64,000 bases of DNA from Lepisosteus oculatus. Its lineage: Eukaryota; Chordata; Actinopteri; Semionotiformes; Lepisosteidae. The number at the start of each line of letters is the position of its first letter. Position 1 is the stretch's first letter. Shown one piece after another: positions 27,601 through 42,600 of the stretch. The stretch spans positions 31,638,570 to 31,702,569 of the forward strand of contig NC_090707.1 of NCBI RefSeq assembly GCF_040954835.1, in the 5' to 3' direction. The notes beneath the pieces are model-generated. The model ran no database searches. It was not told the origin of the DNA and saw only the letters and a list, made by a program, of their open reading frames with translations. A program made the position numbers and the translations under genes.

Positions 27601-30600
27601 TCTTTTTCCTTTAATACGGTAAAGATGCACAATGCAGGACCTCACCCTACCAGTGAAACGCAATTGAAACAAATTACCCTATTCTTCAGCTTCTGTAAGA
27701 CTTGCATATAGAACTTGAAGAAGAAGCTGAGAGTAAGGGTCTTCTTGAACTCCACCCTGCCCCCAGGAGCAGAGGGAGAGAGAGAGATCTCCTCCCCGAG
27801 CAGACGACAGGCCTCCTGCAGAGTCTTCTCATCCCAGAGCCTACCAGCAGACAAGACCACAGGCTCAGCCAGGGAGCAGAGAGGGGACACCGTGCCAAAT
27901 GTGTCACTGTGTGTCTCACCAGACCAGGTCACAAAAGGAACAAATCATTTTTGGCTAATGCCATAAAACGTTTCACAAATAGAACAACTTACTGCCCTTA
28001 CTTTATTGTCCCACATGGGAAACTCGCTTTGCAGACAGAAGACATAAATCATGACAGAATACATTCAACAGATGTATAATGAGAAAGAAAATAAATCTAT
28101 AGATATAGTGATGATACAGTCAAATGTCCAAATTGAGCAGGTTAAAAGCTGTGGGAATAAAAGATGACTAAGTTCTATTGCTCTTGAATCCAGGCAGTCT
28201 AAATTAACACCCCAATGGAAGGACCTCAGATTCACTTTGTAAGGGGTGATCATGACAGTCAATGATTATATTGGCTGTCCGCGCTGTTTGCTCATAGATG
28301 TCTCAAAGCTGTAATTGTTGTACACCAAGAATTTTGCTGGCAACCTGCACAATCCTTCTTATTGTGTGTGTATCCGGGATATCAAACCAGGCTATCGTAG
28401 TGAATGTTAGGACAGAATAATGACAGTTCTATAGAATTAAGTCATTGTTGTAGTGCACAACTTAAAGTTTTCTTACAAAGAACAATTGCTGTTGGCTCTT
28501 CTTGCATGACATCTGTGCTTTCCCCAAAGGTAAGGTCTGTGTTTTTAATTTGTCATCTCCATATTTACAGTTTTGTTTATTAAAGCATAAATGGGAAGGT
28601 AAGCATCAAGGGCAAGTAAAACAAAAAATATGGATAAACAGCAACCTCTTGGATCCTGAGGCTTTTATGCATTGAGAAGTTTCTCTCCTTCTTTCTTTTA
28701 CAAACAATTGCAAATCTAATAGAAATAATAATAATAATAATTGCTTACGCTTATATAGCGCTTTTCTGGACACTCCACTCAAAGCACTTTACAGGTAATG
28801 GGGACTCCCCTCCACCACCACCAATGTGCAGCCCCCACCAAGATGATACAACAGCAGCCATAGTGCGCCAGAACGCTCACCACACACCAGCTATCAGTGG
28901 GGAGGAGAGCAGAGTAATGAAGCCAATTCATAGATGAGGATTATTAGGAGGCCATGATTGGTAAGGGCCTCCCAATGGGAAATTTGGCCAGGACAGTGGG
29001 GTTACAGAGAGTCAGGACTTCGGTTTAACGTCTCATTTGAAGGACGGCGCCTGTTTACAGTATAGCGTCCCCTCTACTGGGTCATTAGGACCCACATGGA
29101 CCACAGGGGGAGTGCCCCCTGCTGGCCCCACTAGCACCTCTTCCAGCAGCAACCTTAGTTTTTCCCAGGAGGTCTCCCATCCAGGTACTGACCAGGCTCA
29201 CACCTGCTGAGCTTCAGTGGGTTGCCAGTTGTGAGTCTAGCAATCACAATAAAAATTTATTTTTATACAACAGAGTGTATTAATAATGTTACTTTAGGTG
29301 CGTATAGTTTCTGGGCGCAAATCTTATTAATCCCATCATACAAAAGAAAGTATTACTATGATCAAAGTCTCAAACTTTTCACCATATAATAGACCCCCTA
29401 CAGTAGCGTCATTGTGAAAGAAAAATAGAAAGTTAGGAATCACATAAAACCGCAAAACCCTAATTACTTGAAAGCATTCGCATGCAATACAGCACTACCA
29501 CTCACAGAGACGAAAAGCCAAAGCACAAAAAGTTTTTAGATGAGATTTAAAAATAGTCAAAGAATTCCCAAGAAAATGGAAAGTCAGGAATCACACGAAA
29601 AAGGCAAAAATCTAAATACTAAAAAAACAAATTGCATGTAATACAGCTGTGACAGTGCAGAGTGGGAGCACTGGTAAAAAGTCAAAGCAGCCGGGTGAGG
29701 GGACGGAAGCACCAGTATGAGGTTAGCAGGGACCAAAAATAATACAAAAAAGGTGAAAAATAAAGCAAAAAGAAAGTGTACTGCTGTGCCTCGTGACCTC
29801 CAGACTGGGCTTACCCTATTTAACGGGCTCTAAAAAGAACCGCTAGCACAGCAGTGACCAGACTGGACTGACCCTTTTTAACGGGGTCCAGTCTGGCAGA
29901 GCAGGATGCGTAAGGCCAAAAATAAAATAAAACTTTTGGAAAAAAACAGCCAGTGGTACTTCACAGTGGGACAGGTTGTTAGGAAATGTAGTGAGGACCC
30001 TATGCAGAAAACCAGGGTGATCTCCAAAGGCGTAGCCAGTAGAACAATCAGAGGTCCGTAAGCCGAAGATAAACAAGCCAGCGCAAAAGTACTAAAACCA
30101 GAAGCGGAGCCGGAAGCCGTGAGGAAGCCGAGAGTCAAAACCAGAACGAGAACTGAAGTACCAAAACCAAAACCAGGAGACGTAGTTGTAGTGAGAACAA
30201 ACCAGGGTCAGGAAGCCAAAAGTAATTCTTAAACGAGAGTCAGAGTACTGTGGCTCTAGCAAGGACAAAACCTAATACTGAGCACAGTGGACACTGTGAA
30301 TCAGCATTCAATAGGCAGGGGTAAATGGGCTAATTGGGAACAGTGCTGGAATGCGAGGTGGAACGCCCAGTCCTCCAGGGGCGTGGCTTAACACAGGTGA
30401 TGTGAAAGAGGAACAACCTGGCCACGGTGGTACTGCACAACGGGACAGGCGATGTGAAAGAGGAACAACCTGGCCACGGTGGTACTGCACAACAGGACAG
30501 GCGAAAAAAGAAAAAGAAAATGAACACCTTAGGCGGGTGTGATCACCTCTGGGACTGTCGGTGTAAACTTCCCCCTTTCAGAGGTGTCACTGCTTTTCCC

Positions 30601-33600
30601 TCCACACTAGGCACGTCCCCATGTAATGCCACACTTTGAAGCCCAAAGTACAATCCCCAGGGATTGTAGGAATAGCTCTTCTCCTTCTGCCACAGGTGGG
30701 CACACAGCGGTCAGTAGCAGTTGGCTGGCACGCTGCTTCACTACAGTAGATGAACACCTTCTCCTTCAGAGCATGAAGCGCATGAACTCTCAAATCACAA
30801 AAAGTCACAATAAAAGTAAACTCACATCCATGTTTCCCAATATAGCCACCGCACGGATCACTCTTAATAGTGTAATGCCCCATGAAGAGCCCCTTATGGC
30901 TCAGCAACTCATCACATTTGTTTTCAGTAGACTAGAAACCCAGATGCCATCCAAGAAGAGCCAACAGCATTTAATCTTCCTAGGAAAACTCTGCTATTTG
31001 TACGTGTGTACTACAACAATGGCTCTATTCTATAGAACAAAATGCATTGAAACAAAATACATATTGCAAAGAGAGTTCAGTTAAGGCAGACCTAAATGAG
31101 GAGCTCATCAGAAATGTGAAAGATAAGTTAAAAACAACCAGGAAAGGCTTTGAGATATTTCCTAAATTACCTTCCAGCCAGCTCCTGGCATGTGTAGCTG
31201 GCCCTAATCAAGGTAGGGCCCACTCCTCCGTAGAAGATATTCAGTGATTTCACAACATTGGTGCCCTCTTCGAAAACCACTCTCATTCCCGAGTTCACAA
31301 TGGAAAAGGCAAACTCCCGGCGCTGGGCCTGGCGGAATGCCGATACAAACTCCCACTGCATCAAAACACAGACATGGGTTCATTCCTTTGTGTTGGATTC
31401 TTAGCTCTATTAAGGCACTTTTCAAATATACAAGTAATAGGTTTATTCCATGCTGAAAAAAAGAAGAAAGAAAACACAACGTTTCGGCCGTGGAGCCTTC
31501 TTCAGGTATTTTCTTTCTCCTTTTTTTCAGCATGGAATAAACCTATTACTTGTTCCTTTGCAGCCTACGCATGCTGACGCAGCTACCCACCTGAACTATT
31601 CAAATATATCCTATTTTACATTTTCTTCCATGATCCAAGTACTTGGTAATTGTTTGATGCCTCTACAATCTGCAGGAATGTGATTCTTGGTCACTGCATT
31701 GAGCTATCCATTCTCTTTCTCATCCCAGTAAGGAGTTTTGAATGATACCAATTTAGAAACTGGATAAGTGGCTTTGTTGTCATACTGTACCTTTCTGGAG
31801 TAAGGTATATGGACTGTAAGAAGAACTTCATCTGGCTTGAGGGTAGTTTTCCCAAATCCTGTGAAGAATTCTTCATTTAGCCGAATCTCTCGTGACCCAC
31901 CTAGACGAAACAAAGTCAAGTCCATAGATTAGATGTCAGAGGGTGCATCATGTAGGACTGCTGCGAACAAATGAGCCCAGAACAAAGGAACTTTTGGGGA
32001 AGATCTGACTGAGATGTTCAGAACACTACATTTCTGTTTCAGGAAGATTTTGATCCTGGGCAAGAGACATTTCTTCTAAACAAAGAGTGTAGAGATTAAG
32101 ACACTGTAAAATTTATCCATTGCTCAATAGATAACATAATGGAATAACCATTGGGTATTTTTTATATGACTGCCCTACATGGGCTAAGGTGGCTAAGAAA
32201 ACAGCTAACCAACCGGCCACAAATTTCCCATCAATACCCAAGGAAACAGATTAAGGCTCGCTCACATTAGGACCAGATCGGAGAATGTAGGACATTGAAC
32301 TGAACCAGGAAATTATAGACCAGTAGCTCTTACATATGTTACATGTAAGGTTTTGGGAAGGAATGATAGAGCTAAATTAGCAAAAACGTTTGGAAAACAA
32401 TGACATTTTAAGAGACACACAGCAGGAATGAAGGAAGGGAAGGTCATTTCTAATTACCTTCCTACAATTCTTTGAACAAGCAGTGAGGCTTATAGATAAA
32501 ACTAAAGCACACAATGTCATACATTTAAAATGTAATTCACTTGATGATAAGGTGCCTCAGAAGAGATTCCAAGATTAAGAGCCAGAGTAATCCAAGATAA
32601 GGTATCCACAAGAACTGGTTCAAACAAGCAGGAAATGAAGCTCCATGTTAAGGGGCACACCATCCAGTTGGACAGATGTAAACTGGTGTACAGGGGTCAT
32701 TTCTCTTTCTGGTCAATGTCAATGATTCTGATTCTGTCATAGCTATCAAACTAGTTAAGTTTTCAGATGGTATTAAAAGAGTAGGAGTGATAAATGAAAA
32801 TAGAGTCATGGGAATTAAAAAGAGAGAAACACAACCATGGATTCAGCAGGCATGTAAAAACAAAGTGATCCCCACTGGAAGTAGCAATATACATGTCATG
32901 TAGCATGTAGCATTATACATGTCACATGGGTGATTTGAAATGGCAGGAAACTGCACACAAAAGGGATGCATCTTGGGGAGAAGATTTTTTTTTATGTTAT
33001 CATCAACACAAACTGGGGAAGAATGAAAAAAGCAAATGGAATGGGGAATGCAAAAAGTGTGGAATGTCAATCCAGGACAGTAATGCTTCAGTTTTACAAT
33101 GGACTAATTAGATCTGAAAACATTGATCTTTAGATTGTTGAGAAGCTCTGGTCACTGACCACGAGAAAATACAGTAATCTTTAGAGTTCAGAGAAAAGCA
33201 ACTAGAATGGTTACTGAGAATCTGTGAGTCTCGGGTGATTATCATACAGCGACAGGTTAAATTAAATAAATCTCTTAAGTCTAGAATACAGAGGTTTAAC
33301 AGGATATTTGATTCAGAGAGAGCCAAAGGGGATATATATAGCATTAATCCAGAGTAACAGTTCACAATTATTAGTGAAACAAAGATCCAGGATCACAGTT
33401 GGGAGCTAAAGGGGAATTCATTCAGGTCTACAAATAGGAAACAACAGGCTTTGCAATCAGGTAGTTGAAACCTATACTCTGGGCACTTTTAAAAAACAGT
33501 TGGATGAAATTTTAATTTCACTTAGCTGACTGATAAGCAAGACTGGCCAAATGACTTCCTCCCATTGCTTCCTTATCTTCATATTACTTAATGAATATGG

Positions 33601-36600
33601 ATTACTCAGAGGAAACCGTCTCCCTCAAAGCTACCATGCTCTCAAGATCTGGCTCTATTTAAGACTCATTAAAAAATCTTAAATGTGTTTAGGAAACAGG
33701 GCATGTGGTCTGCCCCTTGATTATTGCATTCCTGCAGAGCTACTGCTACTGTGAACTATGGTTCGCGATCTATTTCAGTATTATGACAATAACCATGTGT
33801 ATCTAATAGCATAGATCCACCACATGCAAAACTGACTTTCAGTATTCCGCATTGATAACTTTACTGAATCGTATTTTGCATTTATAACTGAATCACTCCA
33901 TGTTAAGTCCATCAGTTTGTCCAAGGCGCCTTTTGTTTTTCTCTTCTGTAAAAAATATGTGTTAAGCACAGAACACAGAAATACAAATGGCATTTAATCC
34001 AATTATTTGTAAATGGTTCGATCTAACGCTGCAAACATAAGTGCTGCCCTTGCTTATTGAATTGCATTTATCAATTTTCTAAACTGCTGATCCAATAGAG
34101 GGTTGCAGGGGAGTCGGAGCCCATCCCAGCAACCAGTGCCTGTCCATCACAGGGAACACACAGATGCAAACACGCGCACACTCAGACAAGGGCCAACTTT
34201 ACAGAAGCCAATTAGCCTACCGGAGGACACTCACATAAACCTGGGGAGAACACATCAACTCCACGCAGACAGCACCCCAAGAATTGAACGCAGGGCCCAA
34301 GAGTGGTGAGGCAGCAATGTTAACTGCTGCGCCACCTTCCACCCTCTTCATAAACCAATCAATGTATTACGACATCCTAACCAACAACTTCTAACATGGG
34401 TAAAGAGTTCTCAGGAATTTTAGAACCAATATGTTATACATTTAACGAATTAGTGAATAATACTGTTTCATGTGTGCAGAGCAAATGTTATGATCACAGC
34501 TCCAAACCTCCTTGTCCCATTACACAATTTGCTTCAACAATGAACGAGCCTTCAGATTTTATTAGTTGCTCTATTGTACTTCAGACCCTTAAATGACTGT
34601 AAACAAGTGCAGAAAAAAATAAACAGAGAGAACTTCAGTAAATTACCTATAATTACCTTTATATATTATATATAGTTAGTTGGATTAAACTCAGACAGAA
34701 ACTTACCTTTGGATACAACCAGGAGGGTACAGTCTGCAGCTGCCAGGATACTGTTGAGGTCGTACTTTGGGATGGCACTCAGAATATTTCCCCCAAGGGT
34801 CTGATAATGAGCAACAGAATACGGTTTAAAGCTATCAAGAACCTATGAGACTAACAGCATTATCATTATTTCATGAGGCCAAATTGTAACCAATGAATAT
34901 TTCACAACAACATGTGGATAATGAGAGTTGGTTTTCAAGTGGAGACATCTGTTTTATTTTATGGTATTTTGAAGAAGCTTTAACAAGCATGACCTCACTT
35001 TCTTAACATACAGTATACCAGCACAGGGTTTTTAGTCCATGACTAGGAAGTGGATGAACATTTTAAGAGGTTTGTGTATTACTTTTACTGCAAAGTGTTT
35101 ATGGTGGAGAATAAACACAGCAGTAATTCACTTCCTATCAAGAGTCCTACCATACTCTTGCTCTTTATTAAATAACATCACAAATAATAATAGTTTTGCA
35201 CCTGGAAGTTGACACCTAGAGAACATAGACCAATATTTAGTACAAACAGAAGATTTGCACCTGGAATTTGAAACCTAGAAAACATAGACTGATATTTAGT
35301 CCAAACAGAACATGTCTGGGATGCCAGAATTGTAAATATTGAGATTTAATGATGATGCTTTGGATCTAAATATATCTTATTTCTCAGAGAATTGTGGGAC
35401 TGATTGCTTCATGAATACTGTGTTTTTGTCAACAGTGCAACTCTATTGTAACAAACGATTTACCCCCCTCGGTTTAAAGGAGAAAGGAAAGAATTTGTAT
35501 AATAAACCACAACAAAAAACATCTTAGGATCTTAGAAGTTTCCTTGCAATTTAATAAAACTAAAAATAGAACTTTTCTAACAAATAAAAAAGCAAAGGTG
35601 AACAGAACTCTTTACCTCTACAGTAGTTGTTTCAGGGATATTTTATACTCGTTGCCCTTATTTTGAGGACGTCTGCTTGTGGAACCATAGAACCAATACT
35701 GCACTGATATAAATTTACTTCACCTGTTCAGTTTGTTGTGGAATACTGAAATATTGAATACCAATTATTTGAATACTAAAATAAGGAAATCCTGAATGAC
35801 CAACAGATATTTTCATGTAAACTTCAAACACCAAAACCAAATGATAAAAACAGTACGTTACTTAAGAAAAACCTTAGTATCTGGCACTAGTAAATCAGCA
35901 CTGGCAGTTATTATGTAATCCAAGACCATCTGAAGAAACAAAACATGAATTGATGTCGATCAATATGTGTCACTGTTAACATTTTCTCTCTGACTCTGCT
36001 TGCCAAATGTTTCTAGTTGCTACTTAATTTACTTTGTCATTCCCACTGACTGGCTTAAAAAAATCTAGATACTTAAACTGGTGCATTATATGGGGAGACG
36101 ATAAAGTAAACTGGAAGGACAACTGTACCAGTGGCCAACATGGATCCACAACAATTATAGGCAATGTTTAAAAAAAATGTGAAGAGGGACCATTGCAGGT
36201 AATAATAATGTACATGTAAGTGTTCAAACATCCAAAGAAAATATATGCAAATGATTAATTAAGCTAAGAGACGATGGGGCCTGAAGTTTTATTAAGGCCT
36301 TTTGTGAGCCTGTGTCCAGACTGAAATCAAGAGCCCAGTTTAAAAGTAACACTATTCAATTTTGGATTCAATCCACATTTCTCAATAATGACTGCTGCTA
36401 AAAACAGCTACTTTGAAGGCAATGGCTAATTTTAGAATATTAGAGTCAAGAACGGGAACACTGCAGAGAAACTTACTGCCATATTGCGTATCTGTTTCCC
36501 AGCCAGACAACTGAGTGTCTGTAATAGAGCCTGAAAGACCTTCGTCTTCTCTTCTGCCAATTCAGATACCGCTCTCTTTAGCTCATCTTTCATGGCAGAG

Positions 36601-39600
36601 AGACTGCACGCAGCTCCGAATGTTAGCCCTTTAAAAAACACACCATGAGTTACACTATTGAATATAGCTGACATATCCTGCACCCTTTTTTGTGTACATA
36701 CTGTACTGCAGGGCAACACAAGGGGAGTAGTAAGATTATCATATTGTATTGTTCCCAATCCACAATAACCCAGATGTTAAGCTTGTGATATCCAGCATTT
36801 GGCTGCAGGTCATAAAATCTAAAATGGATTAAACTGCTAGGAAATAGGAATTTTATTTTCGTACGATAAAGCAATTTGGGAGATTTTCATGCAGAAAGAA
36901 ACAGTAAAGACTCAAGCAAATGTCGAGGAACCAATTTAAAAAACATTACAGGTATACATTACTGTACTTCTTGAATTTCTTCCATTATTGCATAAAGTAC
37001 AATAGAAAGGGCATATTACATTATAAATTGTGCTCCTTCTATAAGTATATTTGTTTAAAGGTCTCATAGCCACTCTTGGGAAAAGCAAAAATACTATTGC
37101 TTGCCTCTTAGTTTCTTGTGCCTCGTAGTATAAAAATGTATTTTTTTAAATTATCAGTTGGAACTTTCCTTTTGAGGTTCAAGCTCCTTTGTGTCTTAGA
37201 AAACAGTTTTGAACTTACCATATTTTCCCTCCTTTATCATATTGAGCTCTGCAATCCTGCCTGGAGCAATTATCAAAGGGTGAAAAACCCCTTTCAGTTT
37301 CACATTCAACCCTGTTGAAAATAAAACATACAGGCTTTTCACAAAATCCAGATGTCCCATGTGTGTCCTTTCAGTGCATTTTTATCAATCCTCTAGAAAT
37401 AAATGGTCTTTTAGAAATAATAGCAGTCTTAGAAATAAACAGGGCAAAATATGGTGCTTTGCAAAAGTATTCAGCCTCTATAGTGTCCTGCTTCATGATA
37501 TTACAAATTGATGCATGCACATTTTTAAGCTTAATATTTTATTAAAGTCCTGCTCAAACTGAGGATGTCTAAGGGTAAGTTACAGTTAATGTCAGCTGAA
37601 GAGAAAAAACTTAAATACATTGATCGCAAATTGATTCAGATACATGAAAATTGGATGGTAGCACCTTCTGCAGCAGTTAAAGCCTCTGCTCTTTTTGTCA
37701 ACATTTTGTCAACTCTGCACACCATCTTGGTGCAATATTTGCCGGTTCTTTGCAAATTTCTTCAGGCTCTCTCAAATTGATGGAAAACTGCTTATAGTCA
37801 ACAGTTTTCAGGTTTTTCCATGGGTTGCTGATGGAATTAAAAGATATTCACTTTTTTATTCGTAAGCCCCTCCAGTTCAGCTACCTTATGTCCTTGCACA
37901 TTAAGTCATAGTCATGGTGAAAGGTTAACTTTCAATTGTGTTTTATGTCTTCAGGAGACTGAGGCAGGATTTCTTCTAAAACTTGCCTGCATTTTGCTCC
38001 ATCTATATTCCCCTCAATCATGAGATCCGTGCTGATGAAAAGCAGCCATATCACTCTGCAACTCACTACTGGCAACCCACTGAAACTAAGTAGGTGTGAG
38101 CCTGGTCAGTACCTGGATTGGAGACATCCTTGGAAAAACTAAGGTTGCTGCTGGAAGAGGTGTTAGTGGAGCCAGCAGGGGGTGCTCACCCTGCGGTCCA
38201 TGTGGGTCCTAATGCCCCAGTATAGTGGCGGGGACACTATACTGTAAACAGGCACTGTCCTTCAGATGAGACGTAAAACCCAGGTCCTGACTCTCTGTGG
38301 TCCCCAGGGCGTTTCTTGGAAAGAGTAGGGGTGTTACCCTGGTGTCCTGGCCAAATTTCCCATTGATCATTACCAATTATGGCCTCCTAATAATCCCCAT
38401 CTATGAAGTGGCTTCATTACTCTGCTCTCCTCCCCACTGATAGCTGGTGTGTGGTGCATCTTCTGGTGCACTACAGCTGCCGTCATATCATCCAGGTGGA
38501 TGCTGCACGTTGGTGATGGTGGAGGGGAGTCCCCATTACCTGTAATGTGCTTTGAGTGGAGTGTCCAGAAAAGCGCTATATAAGTGTAAGCAATTATTAT
38601 TATCACTTTAACATTGTTACCACTTGACAGTAGGGCTGGCATTGGCCAGGTGTTTTGTACACTCCATGCAGTATTTGAAATGGGTTTGACCCTCTGCCAT
38701 ACAGCCCAGCTTTATGGAGTGCATGTGATATTGTTGACTAATGGACATTTTCTCCTGTCTCAGCCATTGAACTTTGTGTAGTTCTTTCAAAGTCGAAATT
38801 GGCCTCGTTATGGCATTGCTAACCAGTTTCCATCTTTTCCAGTTGCTCAGTTTATCAGGACAGCCTAATTTAGGCAGTCTGGGTGGTGTGATGCATTTTC
38901 CATTTCTTAATGATTGAGTAGACTGTGTTCTCAGAGATATTCAGAGACTTTGATACTTTCAACGTTTTTATCTTTACCTTGCTTTGAAACTTCCTTATCT
39001 CACATGGTTAAGTGCTTGCTGGAAATTCACTACCTGACTAAGACTCACAAAGAAAAATTCTGAAATCCTGAAAATTATTATTATGGCACACAGTCAGAGG
39101 CCTCTAAAATGATTGTGTGGGTTCTTAAGGTAATTTTGTGAGCAAAAACTAAATTCAGATTTGCAACAGCAAATGGTTTGAGTACTTGTGCAGTCAAGAC
39201 TTTTTCATGTTTCTTTTAATATAAATTATTTTTTTACTTCTTTATTTTTAGTTTTTGTTTTGAATGTTTGGAGTAGCTTGTGTATATTATAAACATGAAT
39301 TTTTACCATCAGTGTCATGACTGCAAGCTTAAAAGCAACAAAATGTGAAAATTAACTGTGCCAGAGTCTGGTTACTTTTGTAAGACAGTGTAGTACAAAG
39401 TTCACAAATAAAATGCACTATTAGTACTGTACAGTAATTTTAAAAAACGCACCCTATAATGTTTGAACATTCAACATCACCTTACTGACTCAGATAAAAT
39501 ATGTCTGTGGTTGTTTTTGTTTCAAACATGTAGCTTTTTATAGTCTACAAACATTTGTAATGTTTTAGTGATAGGGGGTTTATTGTTATAATGATAATGA

Positions 39601-42600
39601 CAGCAATGTGCAAAGACTACTGAGTTTATAAACCAATGAAAACATTCTATATATATTCCATATGAAAGATTTAATGCATTTCTCTCACAAACACAAGGCA
39701 TTCTTGTAATATAAAGAAGATATAAAAATTCCGCAAAACAAACCAAATAGCTTGACCACCATGAAACTTCAACTTAATAAAGATTTCAAAAGTTGGGAAA
39801 GGAGTGACTGTGATTTATACGAATTGAAGATTAAAATTATTTTTGTGCTAGAGCAGTAAGCAGCACAAGATAAGTAAGGACCTCGGATTCCAAAACAATA
39901 AACTTATAATGGTGACAGAGTATGCTGTCAAAAGTAAATATTCTTTGAGATTAAAAACTTAAAATGAATCTGGGAAAGTTTCTGGACATAGCAGCAGTGG
40001 CTAATTTATACAGAGACAAGAATATAGCCACACTCCACTTAACTTTACTTTACAGGTAATGGGGACTCCCCTCCACCACCAATGTGCAGCCCCACCTGGG
40101 TGATGCGACTGAAGACCATGATTGATTAATGACCACAGAAAGCCAGAACTTCGGACTTCAACACCAGTAGAGTTTTCCAGTAGGGTGTCCCCGTCACTAT
40201 ACTGGGGCATCAGGACTCACACAGACTGCAGAGTGAGCACCTTCTACTGGTCCCACTAACACCTCTTCCAGCAGAAATCTTAGTCTTTCCCAGGAGGTCT
40301 CCCATCCAGGGCAACCAGTCTTGAGTTGTAGGACATGGTTAGCTCCAGCTCTATATCTGTGCTACGGTCAATACTGCCACAGACCCCAGTGAAAATACAG
40401 TTCAGACTTTGCTGGTGCAATGGCTCCAACGCAAATACAACTATTGCACCAACGGCTGGGAGACAAACTAAAATGGCAACTACAGTATGTGACACACTAA
40501 CCTTTCAGTTCAAGATCTTCACTGTGCATACCTCTGCCATCATTTTAGCTGATATGTTATAAAATAACTAGAATGATATTACTACCAGGCCATTGTACAT
40601 GAATTATATTGGTGAATTATCCATTCAATTTGGATCTGCTTCATCTAATTCAGGGTCGTTGAAAGGTCACCTGAAAGAAACCCATTTGAACACAGGGAGA
40701 ATGTACAACTGAACCCAATTTATACCCAGGGGCCCAGCCCTCCAAGGTAGCAATGTTAACCACTGTGCCACCATGCCACCCTTGTGAACTATCATTGCTG
40801 AAAATATAAAACGATGGGTTGGCACCAAACCTCCCTGTGTGAAGGGACAGCTACTGGAGCACAGGTACAATGGTTGATCCTAAATCAGCTTATAAAAAGG
40901 TCCCCCATCTTAATGATGGTTAACTAATCACTCAATCACTCAATATGCTGTTCAAACCCAGTTTTTGTCCACTCCAGAGATGGTTATATACTGTAACTGA
41001 ATGACTGTGCATTCAGCTGGAGCTCTATTTTGAATAGACCGGAGATACATTAGCTGTCAGTAGTTTTTGTAAAGAGCATGGTTGGTTCGTTAGCTCTATC
41101 TATATGTAAAAGATAAACAGAAGACACAACAGAGTAAAAATCATTTTACACCCACCAACAGTTGTGTTTCCAATCACTAGAGGAGCATCAGGATACAAGG
41201 ATTTAAGCTCTAGAAGGTCTGCAAGATCCACTGGGGAAATCCATCGAATTCTGTTACCTTGGAAACACAGTGGCTGGGCACCTTGTTTTTTGGCCATTAG
41301 CTGTTGGATAGAAAGAAGTATATGTGTGATTTCTGTCTCCATGAACCACTCATTCCATTGTTCCAGCACTAAACTCTGACCTAAATCTCTTCACAAGAAA
41401 GAAAACTACTGCAAAGGCATATCTGTTAACATACATGACAATACACTTCAGACAGCTACTAGGAACTGGAAGTAAGATGTAAGAAAGATAATCATTGTGA
41501 TATAACTGCATGTAAAATGTCTTTTACATATCTGGCAGAGAGCAAGCATGTCATTTTTATCTGTTTTTTTTTTCACTCAGAAAAGCTGCTTCAGTTCTGT
41601 AATATTGAGACACCTTGAGAAAAAGGCAGGCCTCAACCCATTTGGTTAAGATTGCTCTATGTTCACTCCACAGTCTGCAAAGTTCTTTTATGTGATAATG
41701 ATAACGTTTCTTTATTAGCCCTATACAATTTCTTGTATTAGGAATTCATCTTTTCACATACCCCAGCTTTTTCTCCATGGAGACACAGACAGGGAGAGAA
41801 GCTTGGGGTCAGGAGCAGGGTCTGCCATTGTATGGCACCCCTGGAGCAGTTAGGGTTAAGGGCCTTGCTCAGGGGCCCAACAGAGCAGGATTCCCCTGCT
41901 GGCCATAGGATTTGAACCGGCAACCCTCCAGTCACAGGCACAGATCCTTAGCCACAGAGCCACCACTGAGTAAGCATGTCTCCCTTTCAGATTTGGGTTG
42001 TTCTGTTATTCATCCATAGAAGCAATTGTTATTATTGAATTTGCTCCAATGCAACTATAGTGAAATGTATTGTAATGCTTCGGGGTTCACATGGGCACCC
42101 TCGCCACTGCTGCCTCAGGTCATTCCCCCACCCTTGGGGACTCAAACCCAGGCCTCTGGCATCACTCAACAGGGACCCAGCCAGTTGAGCTAAAGGGAAA
42201 TCTCCCTTCAGCCCGGCGGCTGCAGTCCTTGCTATTCACAGGGAAGGGCGGTGGCGTCACCGTGCTGGTAAGCCGGCTCTCACAAGCAATGGAGACCGTA
42301 TGCGTTACAGTATTCTATAGTGACATTGTAAAGCATATTTGTATTAAGATGGAAATAGTGGTTTGGTATAAGTATGCTTTCTTTCTCTTTTATACAATTC
42401 TTTTTAAGCACTTATTACTGTTGAAAATCTTGTAGATTTGAATTCTGTGTTCCTCTTCTGTCATTGACGCTATATTTCTCATCAAAAACAAAGTCTTATG
42501 CCTTTGGGGACCCCAAAACTATCAAATTAAGAGGTCTTGTGAAGAAAATGGCACATTTCCATGACTTTATATCATGGCAGATATAAAGTCAAGAATTTTA

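Noticed and set aside
28723..28745. A CRISPR-like or satellite array from the AAT repeats
   Set aside because: The short AAT runs are SINE tails; there are no regular spacers.
30626..31084. 152-codon plus-strand open frame, the longest non-AOX plus frame
   Set aside because: No recognisable domain and low-complexity-free but random-looking text, in the intron just 3' of AOX exon 14's region; no exon signals fit.
36432..36476. Read-through of AOX exon 11 as extra coding sequence
   Set aside because: A consensus GTAAGT donor follows IRNMA exactly where the family splices, and exon 12 resumes TLGGN in frame.
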